From assembly GCF_028476545.1 (NCBI RefSeq), contig NW_026732716.1:285725-349724 (forward strand): 64,000 nucleotides of DNA, in the 5' to 3' direction. The position numbers and the translations under genes are program-made. Each line of letters opens with the position of its first letter. The stretch's first letter is position 1. The DNA is from Physella acuta (Eukaryota > Mollusca > Gastropoda > Physidae). This document shows, in pieces, positions 1 to 10,627 of this stretch. The notes beneath the pieces are model-generated. The model was not told where the DNA came from. It searched no databases and worked only from the letters and a program-made list of their open reading frames with translations.

Positions 1-499
1 TAAAATTAATATTGGCAATATGGCAAGCTTGTATAGAGTATTGATGTGACATGTCTGAATACTAGAATACAAATGTTTCTGTAACGCCCTAGCATAAAAC
101 TGTGCACTATTCTAACATGCGATTGAAAATTTAAAACACATATTCTCGTGATTTAGTTTTTGAACATAGTTCGTTTGTGCTTTAAACATTCCAACATCAT
201 TCCTGAAACTTCCTCAAAGTAGCCTACTTACAGACTACAACAAAATATTGAATTTTGTAGTGTAAAAGTGTGTAATAAATTTAAGAAATTCTTTAATTTG
301 ACACATATTAATTCACAGTAATCATTATTATGTATGAAAAACATTACAATATAATATGCACGTGTTTAAATATATTTAAAATTATGTGTGGCCCTTTTTT
401 GTACGGAATTTTATTTCCCATGTGAAGAAATCAGATTTGTTAGTTTTATTCAGCGTAAAACACACTCACTCAATCCAATCCAATTTTTTGGGAACTCAC

Positions 500-755
500 C
501 AGGTTTTACAGTGGTCTCCAGACTCAATGACGTCACCATTGTTGTAGTACCGCCCATCGTCCCCTTTACACTGACAAGCGTCAGGTGCGACACATGTGTT
601 GTTGATCCTAGCTTGACCTTCCGGACACTCACACCCCCCGTACGGCTGAGTACGGCACGAGCTTCTTGTGTAGGAGTAGAGTGAGGCTCCGCAGGTCAGT
701 GGACACTTGTTGACGATCAGACCATTAAACTGGAACGGCTGGTTGCACGTTTTCG
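500..755 (-). CDS. Exon 12: TIL domain and start of a VWC-like segment
   Basis: The exon begins straight after a (TA)n tract and a CTCTCAG acceptor and completes a Pro codon right after the last C8 cysteine. It encodes a TIL-type cysteine block ([14 protein letters not shown], then GGCECPEGQ, then CVAPDACQC) followed by [16 protein letters not shown], the usual VWC-like linker of VWD-C8-TIL proteins. It ends at a strong GTGAGTT donor at 499-498 inside a Trp codon, so the message continues left of the window. Confidence 0.85.
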
Positions 756-761
756 CTGAGA

Positions 762-846
<85 letters not shown>

Positions 847-2904
847 TATAAATTCAGACAAAAATCACGATCGGGGTGATCATCTTGTAGCGTATTAATT
901 CTTCTTCTTCTTCGTTCTTAATTTTAGTGTTGGGAGGATCCCCTACAACACAATTAATGCTATGTGTCAACTGGTTATGCGCCATTGAGGCCATTGCCTC
1001 CGATATCAGCCTGCTTTTCTTTTTGGATTTGCTTCCATAGCCTTTGTCCAACCGAGAACAAACTACAAGGCAGCAGTTGTTTGATTTTGAAGTTTTCTCT
1101 CTTAGAAGAGTGGCTGTTCCCAGCTAACGAGCCTCATCTGCCAGAGGGCTCAAACTCGAGACTTCTCGGTTTAGCAACCATGAGCTTAACCGACTCGACC
1201 ACGCCGACCCATTAGCGTATTAATTAATTTACATAAATTGCAGTATAATAATTCCACAATAATGTGTTGCTATACTATAGACTGTGTAACAAAAACCACG
1301 TATTAATGTGGTACCAGTCATCTAAGACTTATGACAGTAAAACATGACGACACAAACAGAGTTTGACGTACGACAGAGGGACGAGGTTCTCCAGGCTATA
1401 GCCTCCCCTGATATCATGCTGCAGACCTTGTGGTAGGTGGACAGGACATTGCACACGGCCTTGGTGGCAGCCTCCACTCCCCCGGCACTTAAAGACGTGC
1501 AGTAGGCTGACCGGCACCTCTCTGTGTAGAAGTCCACGTCCACCTGAACAGGTTGTGGACATTGTATTAAGGTATGCACTCACACGAGGAGGCACATTTA
1601 TTGTGCAGTTTAATAGTCTGACTAAATGCTGATAAAATGAAAAATAATTTTGTTCCGGGAAAGAAAAAGTAGTAGTTTAGTAACGCAGTGCATTATGGTT
1701 GTGATGAAAGATAAGGAAAATTTGAAGCACTCCCATTTAATAAGAAGATATCAGTCAATCACACTATTTAGACACTCAGTGTTGTTTCAGTGTCTTAACC
1801 AGACTAAGGTACAGATAATCACACGGGTTTTGTTATGATATAATGTGATGATAAATGTGAAGTACTCACGGACCATGACACAGTGGTTTATTTATGATAA
1901 ATGAGATGATAAATATGAAGTTCTCAAGAAAGATAGGCACAGTGATTTAGTTATGAAAAAATGTGATGATAAATGTAAAGTGCTCACGAACGAGTAGTAC
2001 AGTGCAGAGGTTTAATTTTGACAAATGGGATGAAAAATGTGAAGGACTCACAAACGAGTAACAGAGAGGCTTAGTTATAATAAAATGAGAGAATAACTAT
2101 AAAGTAGGCCTACACACAGACGAATGACAAAGTGGTTTAGTAAAGATAAAATAAGATGATAGTACTCACGGACGAATGGCACCTGTAGAAGACGGTCGTG
2201 AGAGCCTGACACGCTTCACTAGCTTTTGCTGTGGCATCGGGTGTGGCACATTTAAAGATTCCTTTGCCGCACTGAGACAGTTACAGGGGTTAATGCGTTA
2301 TTTGTGTGTTCAAGAATTAGAAACATTAGCACTTTACTCAAGTGATTACAGAAAAAATCAATATAGGTCTACTCAACGATGGGTGCTTAAACAAGATATT
2401 TAAAAAATTAAATAATATGCAATCTTTATGGAGCAATTCAGTTGGCTATTGTAATTAAAAAATTAAAACTGCGCATAATATTCTACACTTGTTGTAATAT
2501 GTAAATATGATTACCAGTACTGAAATTTAAAAATAATGAGATGTAAAAATTCTGAACTTACTGGAAGGTTTGGGTTGCTGTACAGTTCAAAGATTCTCTG
2601 AGCTCCCATTGGGGTTAGGAGTCCAAACTCATCTAGAGATGAAATAGTTCTGTAAAAATCTCTTTTGGTGGAATACGATACAGGACATTTTAAACGATAC
2701 AAATGAGGACGCAATCCCTATGAAAAATAGTGCTGACATCTGAAGATACAGCATCGTTGGTGTAATAAACCCCTTCAGACACCTAGAACCTTCTGTAACA
2801 CGATAATATTCCACATCGTCACTTAAACAATGTCGGGGGAATTGAAACACGGGAACTCTACTTCAACTGCTCCACTGATCGTAATGTTTGAAAGGGTACT
2901 TTAC

Positions 2905-2975
<71 letters not shown>

Positions 2976-5900
2976 TGATAAAACGCCCCCACTGACTAAA
3001 TAAAGCGACTGTTACCATCCGAATAGCCATCCATGTCCCCACAGACTCCAGCAATACTGCCCACCAGTATGGAGTTTTTCTTGATGGTCAGCATAAGGGT
3101 GCCGTCAGCCTCAGCCCGGATCTCCACACCCAGGGAGATGAAGCTCAGGTAGATGGTCTTCACGTCATGATCCATTTTCCAGATCAAATTACCTGTGGAC
3201 ACACCAAACCGTGGTAATAGCTATACAATCTAATTCTACGACACACAGGCTCAGCTTTACGTTTCATGGAGTCACAAGATTGTGATGATGTGTTGGGGAG
3301 TAGGGTGGTTATAGGTTCCTCAACATTAACTTGTATTTATTTTTAAAAATAATTGATGAAAAACAATTGATGCTAATTTTCCTGAGATCTATAATTTAAT
3401 AAAGGGATATTATGATAAGGAATAAGAAGTATATATGTGGAAAGGGAGTGACAAAATGACTTAAGAGTGTGTAGTTTTTACTCAAGGGAACCCATAACCC
3501 ATAAAAGAAACAAGCAGTACCATTCTTATCCAAAGCCGTTGGGGTTTTGTCTGGAAGTTTGGCAGCGTCATAGCTGTCTGTTGTTGTACCGTCTGCCACT
3601 GTTAATATCGTCCCCTCCAGGGTGTAGGTGTAGGTTGGTTCGCCGTGTAGGATTATTGTGATGATCTGAAAGCATTGTTTGTGTTATATTGCAGTTAATA
3701 ATAGATTAACACTTTCGCCTGCTTCTAGTTCTAGATTAAGCTATTCCTTTGAATAGAAATTTCAATGTATTTAATGGCCTTATTTTTTATTTGGTGTGAT
3801 GGCGTGGTCGAATGGTAGAGCTAGATGGAAGTCTCAAGCTCTGATATCGGTTCGAACTTGTGGTTAAATGACGTCCATGAGCCCACCCAACTCTGAGAAA
3901 TACTAAACTTACTTCGGGAAAGTAAAGGCAGCTGGGCATAGTGCTGACCACACTATCCATTCATAAGTCGAGGTCGAGAAATTTTCTGAATTCTACTAGA
4001 TCTGCCGCCTAGATGATCGCTAGGTTTAAAGAGGAATTTTTATGTTTCTAGATTCCTTATCTTCTAGATTCTGCTATGCCCTACATCGTTTTGATAGATA
4101 TACCTAGACCCTGTTCTGCTTTACTGTGTAGAGACGCTTTCTTATGCTCCATATTCCTTCAATTTACAGTGGTGTATTCTAGACCCAATATTGGTACAGA
4201 TAATAGAGCGATATGCCTCAACCCCCACCTTATAGCACGTATGCTACAATGTATTCTAGACCAAATATTTGCACAGATAATAGAGCGATAAGCCTCATCC
4301 CCCCATCCACCTTATAGCACGAGCACTCGTCTAGAGGATCACACTCTGTCACGGTGTAGATGTCGATGGTGGGCGTGACCAGAAGACCAACAGCACACAG
4401 CGTGCTGTACTTGAACAGCACATTGTCGAACGTGCGGTAGATGTCATCTCCAGATGTCATGCAGGTGGCGCTGTCCAGGTTGTTGACATACTTGACAGTT
4501 TGGGCTGAAAGGTGAAAAAAGTTTATTTTAAACGCTGTTATATGTGTGCTGTTGGTTATATATGTGCTGTTGGTCATATGTGTAATGTTGGTCATATGTG
4601 TATTGTTGGACATATGTGTGTTGTTGGTCATATGTGTGCTGTTGGTCATATGTGTAATGTTGGTCATATGTGTGTTGTTGGACATATGTGTAATGTTGGT
4701 CATATGTGTGTTGTTGGACATATGTGTAATGTTGGTCATATGTGTGTTGTTGGTCATATGTGTGCTGTTGGTCATATGTGTAATGTTGGTCATATGTGTG
4801 TTGTTGGACATATGTGTAATGTTGGTCATATGTGTGTTGTTGGTCATATGTGTGCTGTTGGTCATTGTGGTACCGTGAACTTAAGTAGAGGAGCAGGAAA
4901 GTAGCCTGAATATCTGAAATAGTTTTATTTTAAGATGGTCTGACGGAATATTTGTTTTTAATATCTGATTTTAAAGTTTATATTGAACATGCTATATTTG
5001 AGGTTTAAAGTTTAGTTAAAATTCAAAATAATCAGTTCATTAAAGTCGTTTACAGAATATGTGTTTGCGTTAATGCTATAAAACATGTTTTTTGTTAACT
5101 AAAACAAATTTGAAATATAATAATTTTGGGTTTAAAACAAAAACAAATAATTTGAGCACGGGAAAGTGCCAGGTTTAGTGTTTTTTGTTTGCCTAGTTGG
5201 GCTACAATGAACAAATCCATATGCAGTGATGTGTTTGGGGAGGGGAAAACCTACTTGGGCTACAAGGAACACAGCCATATTAAGTGAAGTGTATGTGGAG
5301 GTGTGGGGGAACAACCTACTAGGGCTACAAGGAACAAACTCATATGAAGTGATGTGTGTGTGTGAGGGATGAGGGAACCTACTTGGGCTACAAGGAACAA
5401 ACTCATATGAAGTGGTATGTGTGTGTGAGGGGTGAGGGAACCTACTAGGGCTACAAGGAACACATCCGTATGCGGTGGTCTGGCTGCCCCAGGAACCAGA
5501 GAAGCCGTCCACACAGCACCTAGAGATCTCCATAGCAGCCAGGCTAGTCAGGTTACCCTGGCAGTTATTGCCCCTGTAGCAGTACATCAGGCCGCTCTTC
5601 AGTGCTGAAATAGAGGAAAGTTGGTTTACAGTAATATCTTGTGGTATTAGTACAGTGGAGTTGCTTTCAGACATTTATCACTGAAAATGGTGGTGGGGGG
5701 GGGGGAGACAATTGAAACTTTCGTGGATGGCGCGGGTTTGAATTTCCGGGGGGTCGGATGTTGATTGCTGTATATAAATATATATTCTATACAAATTCGT
5801 TCAGATGGGGAGGGGGGAATAGACGGGCGGTAGGCGTGCTTCTCTTCCCCCCCCCTACCCCAACCCACGAAAAATCTGCAGTAGTCTTGTTTACAGTTAA

Positions 5901-8900
5901 GTTTTGTGTTTACATCAGTGTCCTGAAATAATAATAAGCGTTTGGTTATATTTTTTTTAAAAATTTACTTGCTAGAGCGCACGACTCTTGCCCCAAAACT
6001 CTCGAGTGCGGTTCCCGGGCTCGAGTCTGTACAAATTCCACCCAGCCCTAATGGGTACCTGACTCACGTTAGCGCAAGTAAAGGCGGCTTGGAAAAGAAC
6101 ACTGATTTTACATAAATAAATGGACTACTCCATCTACCTTACTGGCCACCGTGTTCTAAAGTGTCACACAAAATTTAAGTAAAACATTTTTTAAAAAAAT
6201 CACAATTTTGAAAGCTCTTTAAATTATTGTTAATAAAATACAAATGGGTTTATTTCATGTCTTGTATTTATCTACTTACTGTCTAGATTTTCTTCACAGG
6301 CCCGTCCAGTGAAAGGACTAGGACAGGCACATTTGGGCAGTGCTGTGTCGTAGGTCTCTGTCTCGACACACTGGCCTCCATTGACACACGGTGGGCTGCA
6401 CACGGCTGCACAACACACCAAGATGCACTCATTAATGCACAATACTTGTTAGTGGTAATTAAGGTGATTTATGGTAATTTAACGGGCTTTAAGGTAACTT
6501 AAGGTGCTTACCATAACTCGAGGAATGTGGTTTAAAATGTATTGACTTTAAAAATAATTGTTTGACGTGTTGAATGATTTTGACTTTGAAAATGTTGTTT
6601 TAAACATGGATGTTATTATAGGGCTAAACATATAAGATTATATTTCTTACGTTGGTTGCAGTTTTCGCCAGTCCAACCTTTACAGCAAATTGTCTTTGGG
6701 ACGCTTTGAGATCTGGATAATAAATGTATTGCTTAAATATTTTCATATTACATAAAAAAATTATATGAAACGTACCATCGATTAAAACACTATTTTAATT
6801 AAATAAATGAAGCAAGGTGTTTGAAAACAAACCTCTGGTAGAGGCACATGGCGGTGGGGTTGACAAGGTCCGGCACGTCTGATCCGTCCGCGGCACCCAA
6901 GAACGATATCCGGGTGGTCTCAGAGGTCATCGTGATCCACTTGATGATTTCGTTACAGGGGTGAGTCTCCGTCGTGTGCTGGTCTTCGTTGATGGTGCAC
7001 ACGTGTCTGCTCCAGATAAAATAAAACGTCCGGGTTTATCGTTTATGGAATACGGGTCTTTTTCAGAAAACAAACATTTTGGTTTATGGGTATGGGTCTT
7101 CATAAAAAAACAAAGAATATGGTTTATCGTTTATTAAATATGAGCGTTCTTCAGAAGAAGAAAAACCATTCTGGTTTATGGCACACGAGTCTCCGTCACA
7201 AAGAAGCCATTCTGGCTTTTGTTATTTACATGTCTGCTCTATAAAGCTGGCATTCTGGCCTATGTTATTTGAATGTTTACTACATACAGCAAATATTCTG
7301 GCTTGTAAAGTATTTCAAAAATCTTTTCTAATTGGCACTAGATGATTATAATTGATTGCAATTTCAATCAGATGTTAGTGAGATGGTGGCCCCAGACAAA
7401 GTTTTGCCTACATTGTTTTTATTATCTAAAAAAAATCTCTCTGTTTCGTACACATCTTTTGGGACTTGTTATTTACCAGATCCAAAACTAATACCCGCTC
7501 CCCTGGTTTAAAATATTTAAAATAGGACCACTACCATCATATTATACACAAACTAGCCTTTTAGTAATATATTACATATGCGAGTGTATTATTTTTGCTT
7601 ATTCATCTTTTTATTCTAGTTACCAGACATTTTGAAAAAAAAAAGTATTCAGAAAATCAATTTTAAATAACACGCGCAAACTTTATATAACTTTATATAA
7701 CAAATAACACATTACTTTATCGCCTAATAGCTTTATAGAATATGGTTACGGTCCGTTAATCAATTGTTCCTGTAGCAATGGAATATAGTTTACCTCAGTG
7801 ATTACAAGAACTGAACATTTGACTAAACCGTTCTAGGAGACTGAGAAACATCAATATTTGTAGTGGATATTTTTTATTTCAAAATTTCATACATTTCATT
7901 TATATTCTATTACACTTATAATTAGGGTTAGGATTAAGGTACAGATATTATAAACGGTTCAATGTGTGATATGGTCTCTAAACTGTACTGAATGTCAAAT
8001 TTAAAATTACAATTATAGTTTTAAAAACTGACTTTTACAAAGAATAATTTTCACAGTACTTAGCAATACAGAACATAAATGTTATTGTCATTATTTTAAA
8101 AATTATTGAAGTATTTTTATTTGGCGTAAGTTTAAGATCGGTTCTATGAACTTCAGTGCATTTATGAGTAAAAAAAATGTGAAAAAATAATAAATAAAGA
8201 AGTTAAAGTATAATTCATCTTTCAATATTTTGGTGAAATTTTTGGCTACTGCAACGACTAGCATACGCAAGGAGAGACTTATGAAAAAGTAACAATAGGG
8301 TCTGTGTTTAGGAAACGGTTTTGTATCATTAGGCATTTAATCCAGAACAATTCAAGCTCCTAACTGTTGATCAAATGTTGCAAATATAGTTGCTCACCTT
8401 ACGAAAGTATTGCAGTTTAGTGTTGTGTACCGTGAACAAGTGTGTCCGTTGAAAGATATTTAAATCCAAGGTTAGATCCGCTTATATAGCTAACAATTGT
8501 AAGATGCTGGATCTTACGGATCTTTCGAGAATAGTCTCGGATAGTCCATTAAATATTTTTTAAATAAATGTAGTTATACAAACTTTATTGTGAGATTTGT
8601 GTCGGACTTTACTAACAATTGGATTCATTTAATGTTTTAGTATTTTTGAGAACAAAAATAAATAAATAAACAAATAAAACAAATACCAAAAACATTTTTT
8701 TCTTCATTCCCCATTTCTCACTGAAAATGTAACTAAACGTGGCATAACCAAGTCATGCGGTAAGAAAAAGTAAAATTTTTATTAACAACTTTCATTGGTA
8801 ACGTTTTGAGCACAAATTACTCAAAAGGGGTTTTCAGAAAATCGAACACTGATCTTCATTACAACCAATCAATGTTTGCCATGCTAAAGTAAAATTTCAG

Positions 8901-9610
8901 GCTGTAATTTAGGCTTGATGAAAAAAAAAATTGAAATGTAGCCTTAAACTCTAAAATAAATATTTTTAGGTTCTTTACGTGTGCAACTATTATAGTCCCG
9001 GTTTCTTAAAATTTTAAACTTCTGAAATTGTGATTAGGCTTAACATTAAGTTTATGATTTATTTATGTTTTTACATCCACTATGAAGTGAAAAATGGACA
9101 AAAAACACTTTGTTTTCTAATGCTACGCTAATTATTGCCAGTGGCTAGATCTAGTTAAAACAAAGCTAATTATTGCAATTGGCTAGATCTAGTTATAATT
9201 CCTAGTAATGACAGTGTGATTACAACGCTAATTATCGCCAGTGGCTAGACCAGGTTTTAACGCTAATAAATACCAGAAGTTAGATTTTATTATAATGCCA
9301 TGTAATGTCTGATAACAGGACTAGTCATGGTATATCGGAGGCCAGATTTGTTATACGGCAGTAAGTTCATCTGTTTTTTAAGACCAAGGCACATGAAGAA
9401 GTTTTGAACAGCGTTGTTTTACTCTGTCAATTCCATTACAAAACTAAACAGAACTTACATCCCTAATTAGTAATCTGATTATCTAATTAGTACCACTGGA
9501 CAGGTCAGCCTGCGGACGTAGACCTACCCGGCATTGGCTGACGTCACGAAGGTCAAAAGCCACAGAGTTATCCCCAGCAGAGTGATGGGTATTCTCCCCT
9601 TGTTTGCCAT
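500..9610 (-). CDS. Secreted EMI-EGF-VWD-C8-TIL protein, N-terminal 573 residues (gene runs off left edge)
   Basis: Twelve exons on the minus strand, 5' to 3': 9610-9528, 7006-6833, 6712-6651, 6405-6280, 5604-5446, 4504-4311, 3665-3521, 3192-3016, 2632-2562, 2271-2170, 1543-1372 and 755-500. Every junction has AG/GT borders and all 11 intron phases agree, giving 1721 nt of open frame. The order is signal peptide (1-27), EMI-like (28-106), EGF-like (107-148), a cysteine module (149-201), VWD (202-397), C8 (398-488), then TIL with a VWC start (489-573). EMI before VWD-C8-TIL is the N-terminal order known from SCO-spondin; the EGF and cysteine module between them are extra. It is probably a large secreted, disulfide-linked mucin-like or SCO-spondin-like protein. 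The last exon ends mid-codon at a donor, so more exons lie left of the window. The start ATG has A at -3 and G at +4. The orthologue is not identified. Confidence 0.85.
763..852. repeat. (TA)n microsatellite
   Basis: About 85 bp of TA dinucleotides just upstream (minus sense) of the exon 12 acceptor; its translation as alternating Ile/Tyr is not a protein. Confidence 0.95.
901..1212 (-). mobile_element. tRNA-derived SINE (long family, GAA tail) with 13-bp target duplication
   Basis: On the minus strand a tRNA-like head starts at 1212 (A-box-like GTGGTCGAGTCGGTTAAG, B-box-like CGAGTTTGAGCCC), followed by a ~200-bp body and a (GAA)n tail ending at 901. The same 13 bases TAGCGTATTAATT flank it at 888-900 and 1213-1225. 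It lies in the intron between the C8 and TIL exons. Confidence 0.85.
1372..2271 (-). CDS. Exons 10-11: C8 domain
   Basis: Exon 10 (2271-2170, 34 codons, phase 0-0) and exon 11 (1543-1372) encode the C8 domain that follows VWD in mucins, zonadhesin and SCO-spondin. Visible marks are [16 protein letters not shown], a [11 protein letters not shown] block, [12 protein letters not shown], and IAWRTSSLC just before the TIL domain. The splice donor of exon 10 is echoed in the repeat of the following intron (1680-2170). Confidence 0.85.
1680..2175. repeat. Diverged ~58-bp tandem repeat carrying copies of the exon 10 splice donor
   Basis: About five to eight diverged units with AGTACTCACGGACGA-like cores at about 1860, 1980, 2045, 2105 and 2161, separated by GATGATAAATGTGAAG-like stretches. 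On the minus strand the core is the exon 10 end plus its GTGAGTACT donor (true copy at 2170). Confidence 0.7.
2562..4504 (-). CDS. Exons 6-9: von Willebrand factor type D domain
   Basis: Exons 4504-4311, 3665-3521, 3192-3016 and 2632-2562 encode about 196 residues. The domain opens with [15 protein letters not shown], the VWD start pattern of a Cys, a small loop and a conserved FD, followed by the [11 protein letters not shown] segment. It ends with a beta-rich [18 protein letters not shown] stretch, where GVCG stands for the usual GLCG and a DxDG calcium loop follows. A short link then leads to C8. The usual VWD length is about 150-200 residues, so the domain is complete. Confidence 0.85.
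2910..2972. repeat. (TA)n microsatellite
   Basis: About 62 bp of TA in the intron between exons 8 and 9 of the EMI/VWD gene. Confidence 0.95.
3800..4020 (+). mobile_element. tRNA-derived SINE (short family)
   Basis: The head has GGTCGAATGGTAGAGC (A box) and GGTTCGAACTTG (B box), followed by the family body CCCAACTCTGAGAAATAC and AAAGGCAGCTGGGCATAGTG. It lies within an intron of the EMI/VWD gene, sense to the window and antisense to the gene. Confidence 0.8.
4143..4321. repeat. 82-bp duplication that includes the exon 6 end and donor
   Basis: GTATTCTAGACC ... AGATAATAGAGCGAT ... CCACCTTATAGCACG occurs twice, with the last motif at 4225-4239 and 4307-4321. On the minus strand this motif is the exon 6 end plus donor (CTATAAG/GTGG). 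Only the copy ending at 4311 fits the coding frame. Confidence 0.8.
4533..4864. repeat. 18-bp minisatellite, ~18 units
   Basis: CATATGTGTGTTGTTGGT and close variants in tandem, about 30 bp upstream (minus sense) of the exon 6 acceptor. Because 18 is a multiple of three, both strands stay open as hexapeptide repeats; the frame is not connected to the gene. Confidence 0.92.
5205..5480. repeat. ~59-bp tandem repeat that multiplies the exon 5 donor
   Basis: Five units, each with a GGGCTACAAGGAACA core (about 5209, 5269, 5328, 5386 and 5449). The last unit is the coding exon end; the others lie in the intron and copy the exon end (minus TGTTCCTTGTAGCCC) followed by AGTAGGTT. Confidence 0.85.
5446..5604 (-). 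CDS. Exon 5: small cysteine module (CYRG...CC...GSWG...CVPC)
   Basis: This 159-nt exon, symmetric phase 1-1, encodes about 53 residues with the pattern CYRGNNC, a CC pair, GSWGS, then GCVPC. The layout recalls TB/8-cysteine-type or related matrix modules with a G-x-W-G core, but I cannot assign a named family with certainty. Its donor (CCCTA/GTAGG) and the last exon bases are repeated four more times in the following intron (5205-5446). Confidence 0.7.
5690..5860 (+). mobile_element. Probable decayed hAT-type G-tract MITE
   Basis: G runs, GACAATTGAAACTTTCG, and an AT core ending CAAATTCGTTCAG resemble the family interior, but neither terminal repeat is intact. Confidence 0.35.
5967..6110 (+). 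mobile_element. tRNA-derived SINE (short family), partial
   Basis: It carries GCTAGAGCGCACGACTC, GGGCTCGAGTCTG, then the shared body CAGCCCTAATGGGTACCTGA and AAGTAAAGGCGGCTTGG. The 3' part is missing or diverged. Confidence 0.7.
6280..6405 (-). CDS. Exon 4: EGF-like domain
   Basis: A single 126-nt exon encodes one EGF-like module, with spacing [13 protein letters not shown], then CACP, then GRAC, that is six cysteines in EGF order. Flanking phases are 1 and 1, the usual exon-shuffling symmetry for EGF modules. It joins the EMI end directly and the cysteine module after it. Confidence 0.85.
6651..7006 (-). CDS. Exons 2-3: EMI-like domain
   Basis: Exon 2 (7006-6833) and exon 3 (6712-6651) together encode about 79 residues with the EMI cysteine pattern: an early HVC, spaced cysteines, then the closing [10 protein letters not shown], which matches the family's CCxGWxGxxC ending. 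EMI domains mediate multimer assembly of extracellular matrix proteins. The exon 2 acceptor is preceded by a short intronic repeat that carries diverged copies of this same acceptor (7000-7310). Confidence 0.8.
7000..7310. repeat. Diverged ~45-bp repeat abutting the exon 2 acceptor
   Basis: About six or seven decayed units. The clearest copies of the exon border ACGTGTCTGCTCCAGATAAA are ACATGTCTGCTCTATAAAG at 7229 and a weaker ACACGAGTCTCCGTCAC at 7182. Confidence 0.5.
7311..9110. other. Intron 1 of the EMI/VWD gene, nothing recognised
   Basis: AT-rich unique DNA without a convincing ORF, SINE head or RNA gene on either strand. Confidence 0.6.
9115..9300. repeat. Diverged ~50-bp tandem repeat, ~4 units
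   Basis: Variants of GCTAATTATTGCCAGTGGCT followed by AGATCTAGTTA recur at about 9125, 9170, 9230 and 9262. Confidence 0.7.
9528..9610 (-). CDS. Exon 1: start codon and signal peptide of the EMI/VWD gene
   Basis: The ATG at 9610-9608 opens a basic N-terminus (MANKGR), a hydrophobic core ([14 protein letters not shown]) and a small-residue cleavage zone (TSANAG), a textbook secretory signal. The exon ends at 9528 before a GTAGGT donor with two bases of a split Gly codon. The next exon supplies the third base, so the frame runs on into the EMI domain. The intron that follows (9527-7007) is about 2.5 kb. Confidence 0.85.
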
Positions 9611-9767
9611 TCTTGGCGACGGCACAAAGCCTCTTGTTCTGATGCTGTCGTTGAGATCTTATCTAGCAGTGTTCAAGACTCGTACACCAAACTTCACAAA
9701 AAATACTCAGAAATTCTCACGACTCTCAGAGCTAGAAGCTCTCTAGCCCTCAATACGATACAACTCT

Positions 9768-9776
9768 CTTTATATA
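9768..9776 (-). promoter_or_regulatory. TATA box of the EMI/VWD gene
   Basis: TATATAAAG reads on the minus strand about 158 bp upstream of the signal-peptide ATG. A transcription start about 30 bp downstream would fall near 9740, leaving a 5' UTR of roughly 130 nt with no other ATG in a good context that I noticed. The start site itself is inferred. Confidence 0.55.
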
Positions 9777-9779
9777 CCA

Positions 9780-10619
9780 TCCTAAATTCCTTAAGATACG
9801 CCCATTCAAATATCTTTACACAGGCTATAAAGATATCTACTCATCAATACATTACAATCCACCATTTTGAGCTCACCCAGTAAGAAAACCTATATAAGAT
9901 ACTCTCTTGTACGTCCGCTCATGTTATCAGTAGCAATAATTCTAGATTGATAAAAAAAAATTCTCTTTAAGACAGGATTAGTTTCGTAGGCTGATTGATT
10001 GAATTTATTGTCACAAGCAGATTGATTAAATTTATTGTCACTTTCAAGAGATTACTGGAGTTATGGCCTTTTTGGCAAATACCAGCTGCCTCTGTTGTTT
10101 AACCTGGCCAAAGGTTGGAGCCAATGGGATACACTTCGTCTTCTGCGCAGTATTTTTTTACCACATTCTACAATTTTTTTCATCAGTAAACAATATGTAT
10201 CTTACTTTTTAACAAAGTTTTTAAACAATAAAATGATAACTATTAAAATTAGGTTTCAACAATCAATTTAGTTATGTGTAACGACAATCACTTTTCGGTA
10301 AATACATTAAAAACAGTTTGTTTTGCAACACTGCAATGAGAAATGGTAAATATAAAACATATAAGTATGTATATGGCTGGTCATAGAGTTATGATCTACT
10401 GGACGCTCGACACTAGTTATAGGCAAGTCTTCAGTAAGATGGTGTAAATCTCCGTGCTGGAAATTGGCAAGATGAAAGATGGTGTAAATCGGAGCCGGAC
10501 GTTGTCCCGAAAGACACTTGCCCGAATGCAGTTTGTCTCATTCGGGCAAGTGACCATTCTGGAAAACGTCCTTCAGGCAAATGGCTTTCGGGAATTAGTC
10601 GTAGACCCGTGTAAATCAC
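9780..10619. other. Upstream flank of the EMI/VWD gene, nothing recognised
   Basis: Past the TATA box I see AT-rich DNA, a short direct repeat GATTGATT(G/A)AATTTATTGTC at 9990 and 10021, and no ORF with family likeness. Confidence 0.5.
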
Positions 10620-10627
10620 TGTGCTAG

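Noticed and set aside
4230-4904. 211-codon minus frame and 110-130-codon plus frames
   Set aside because: The 18-bp array accounts for most of them; only 4504-4311 on the minus strand is a real exon, entered by splicing.
9534-9746. 70-codon plus frame
   Set aside because: Antisense to the signal-peptide exon and 5' UTR of the EMI/VWD gene, which has splice-phase support.
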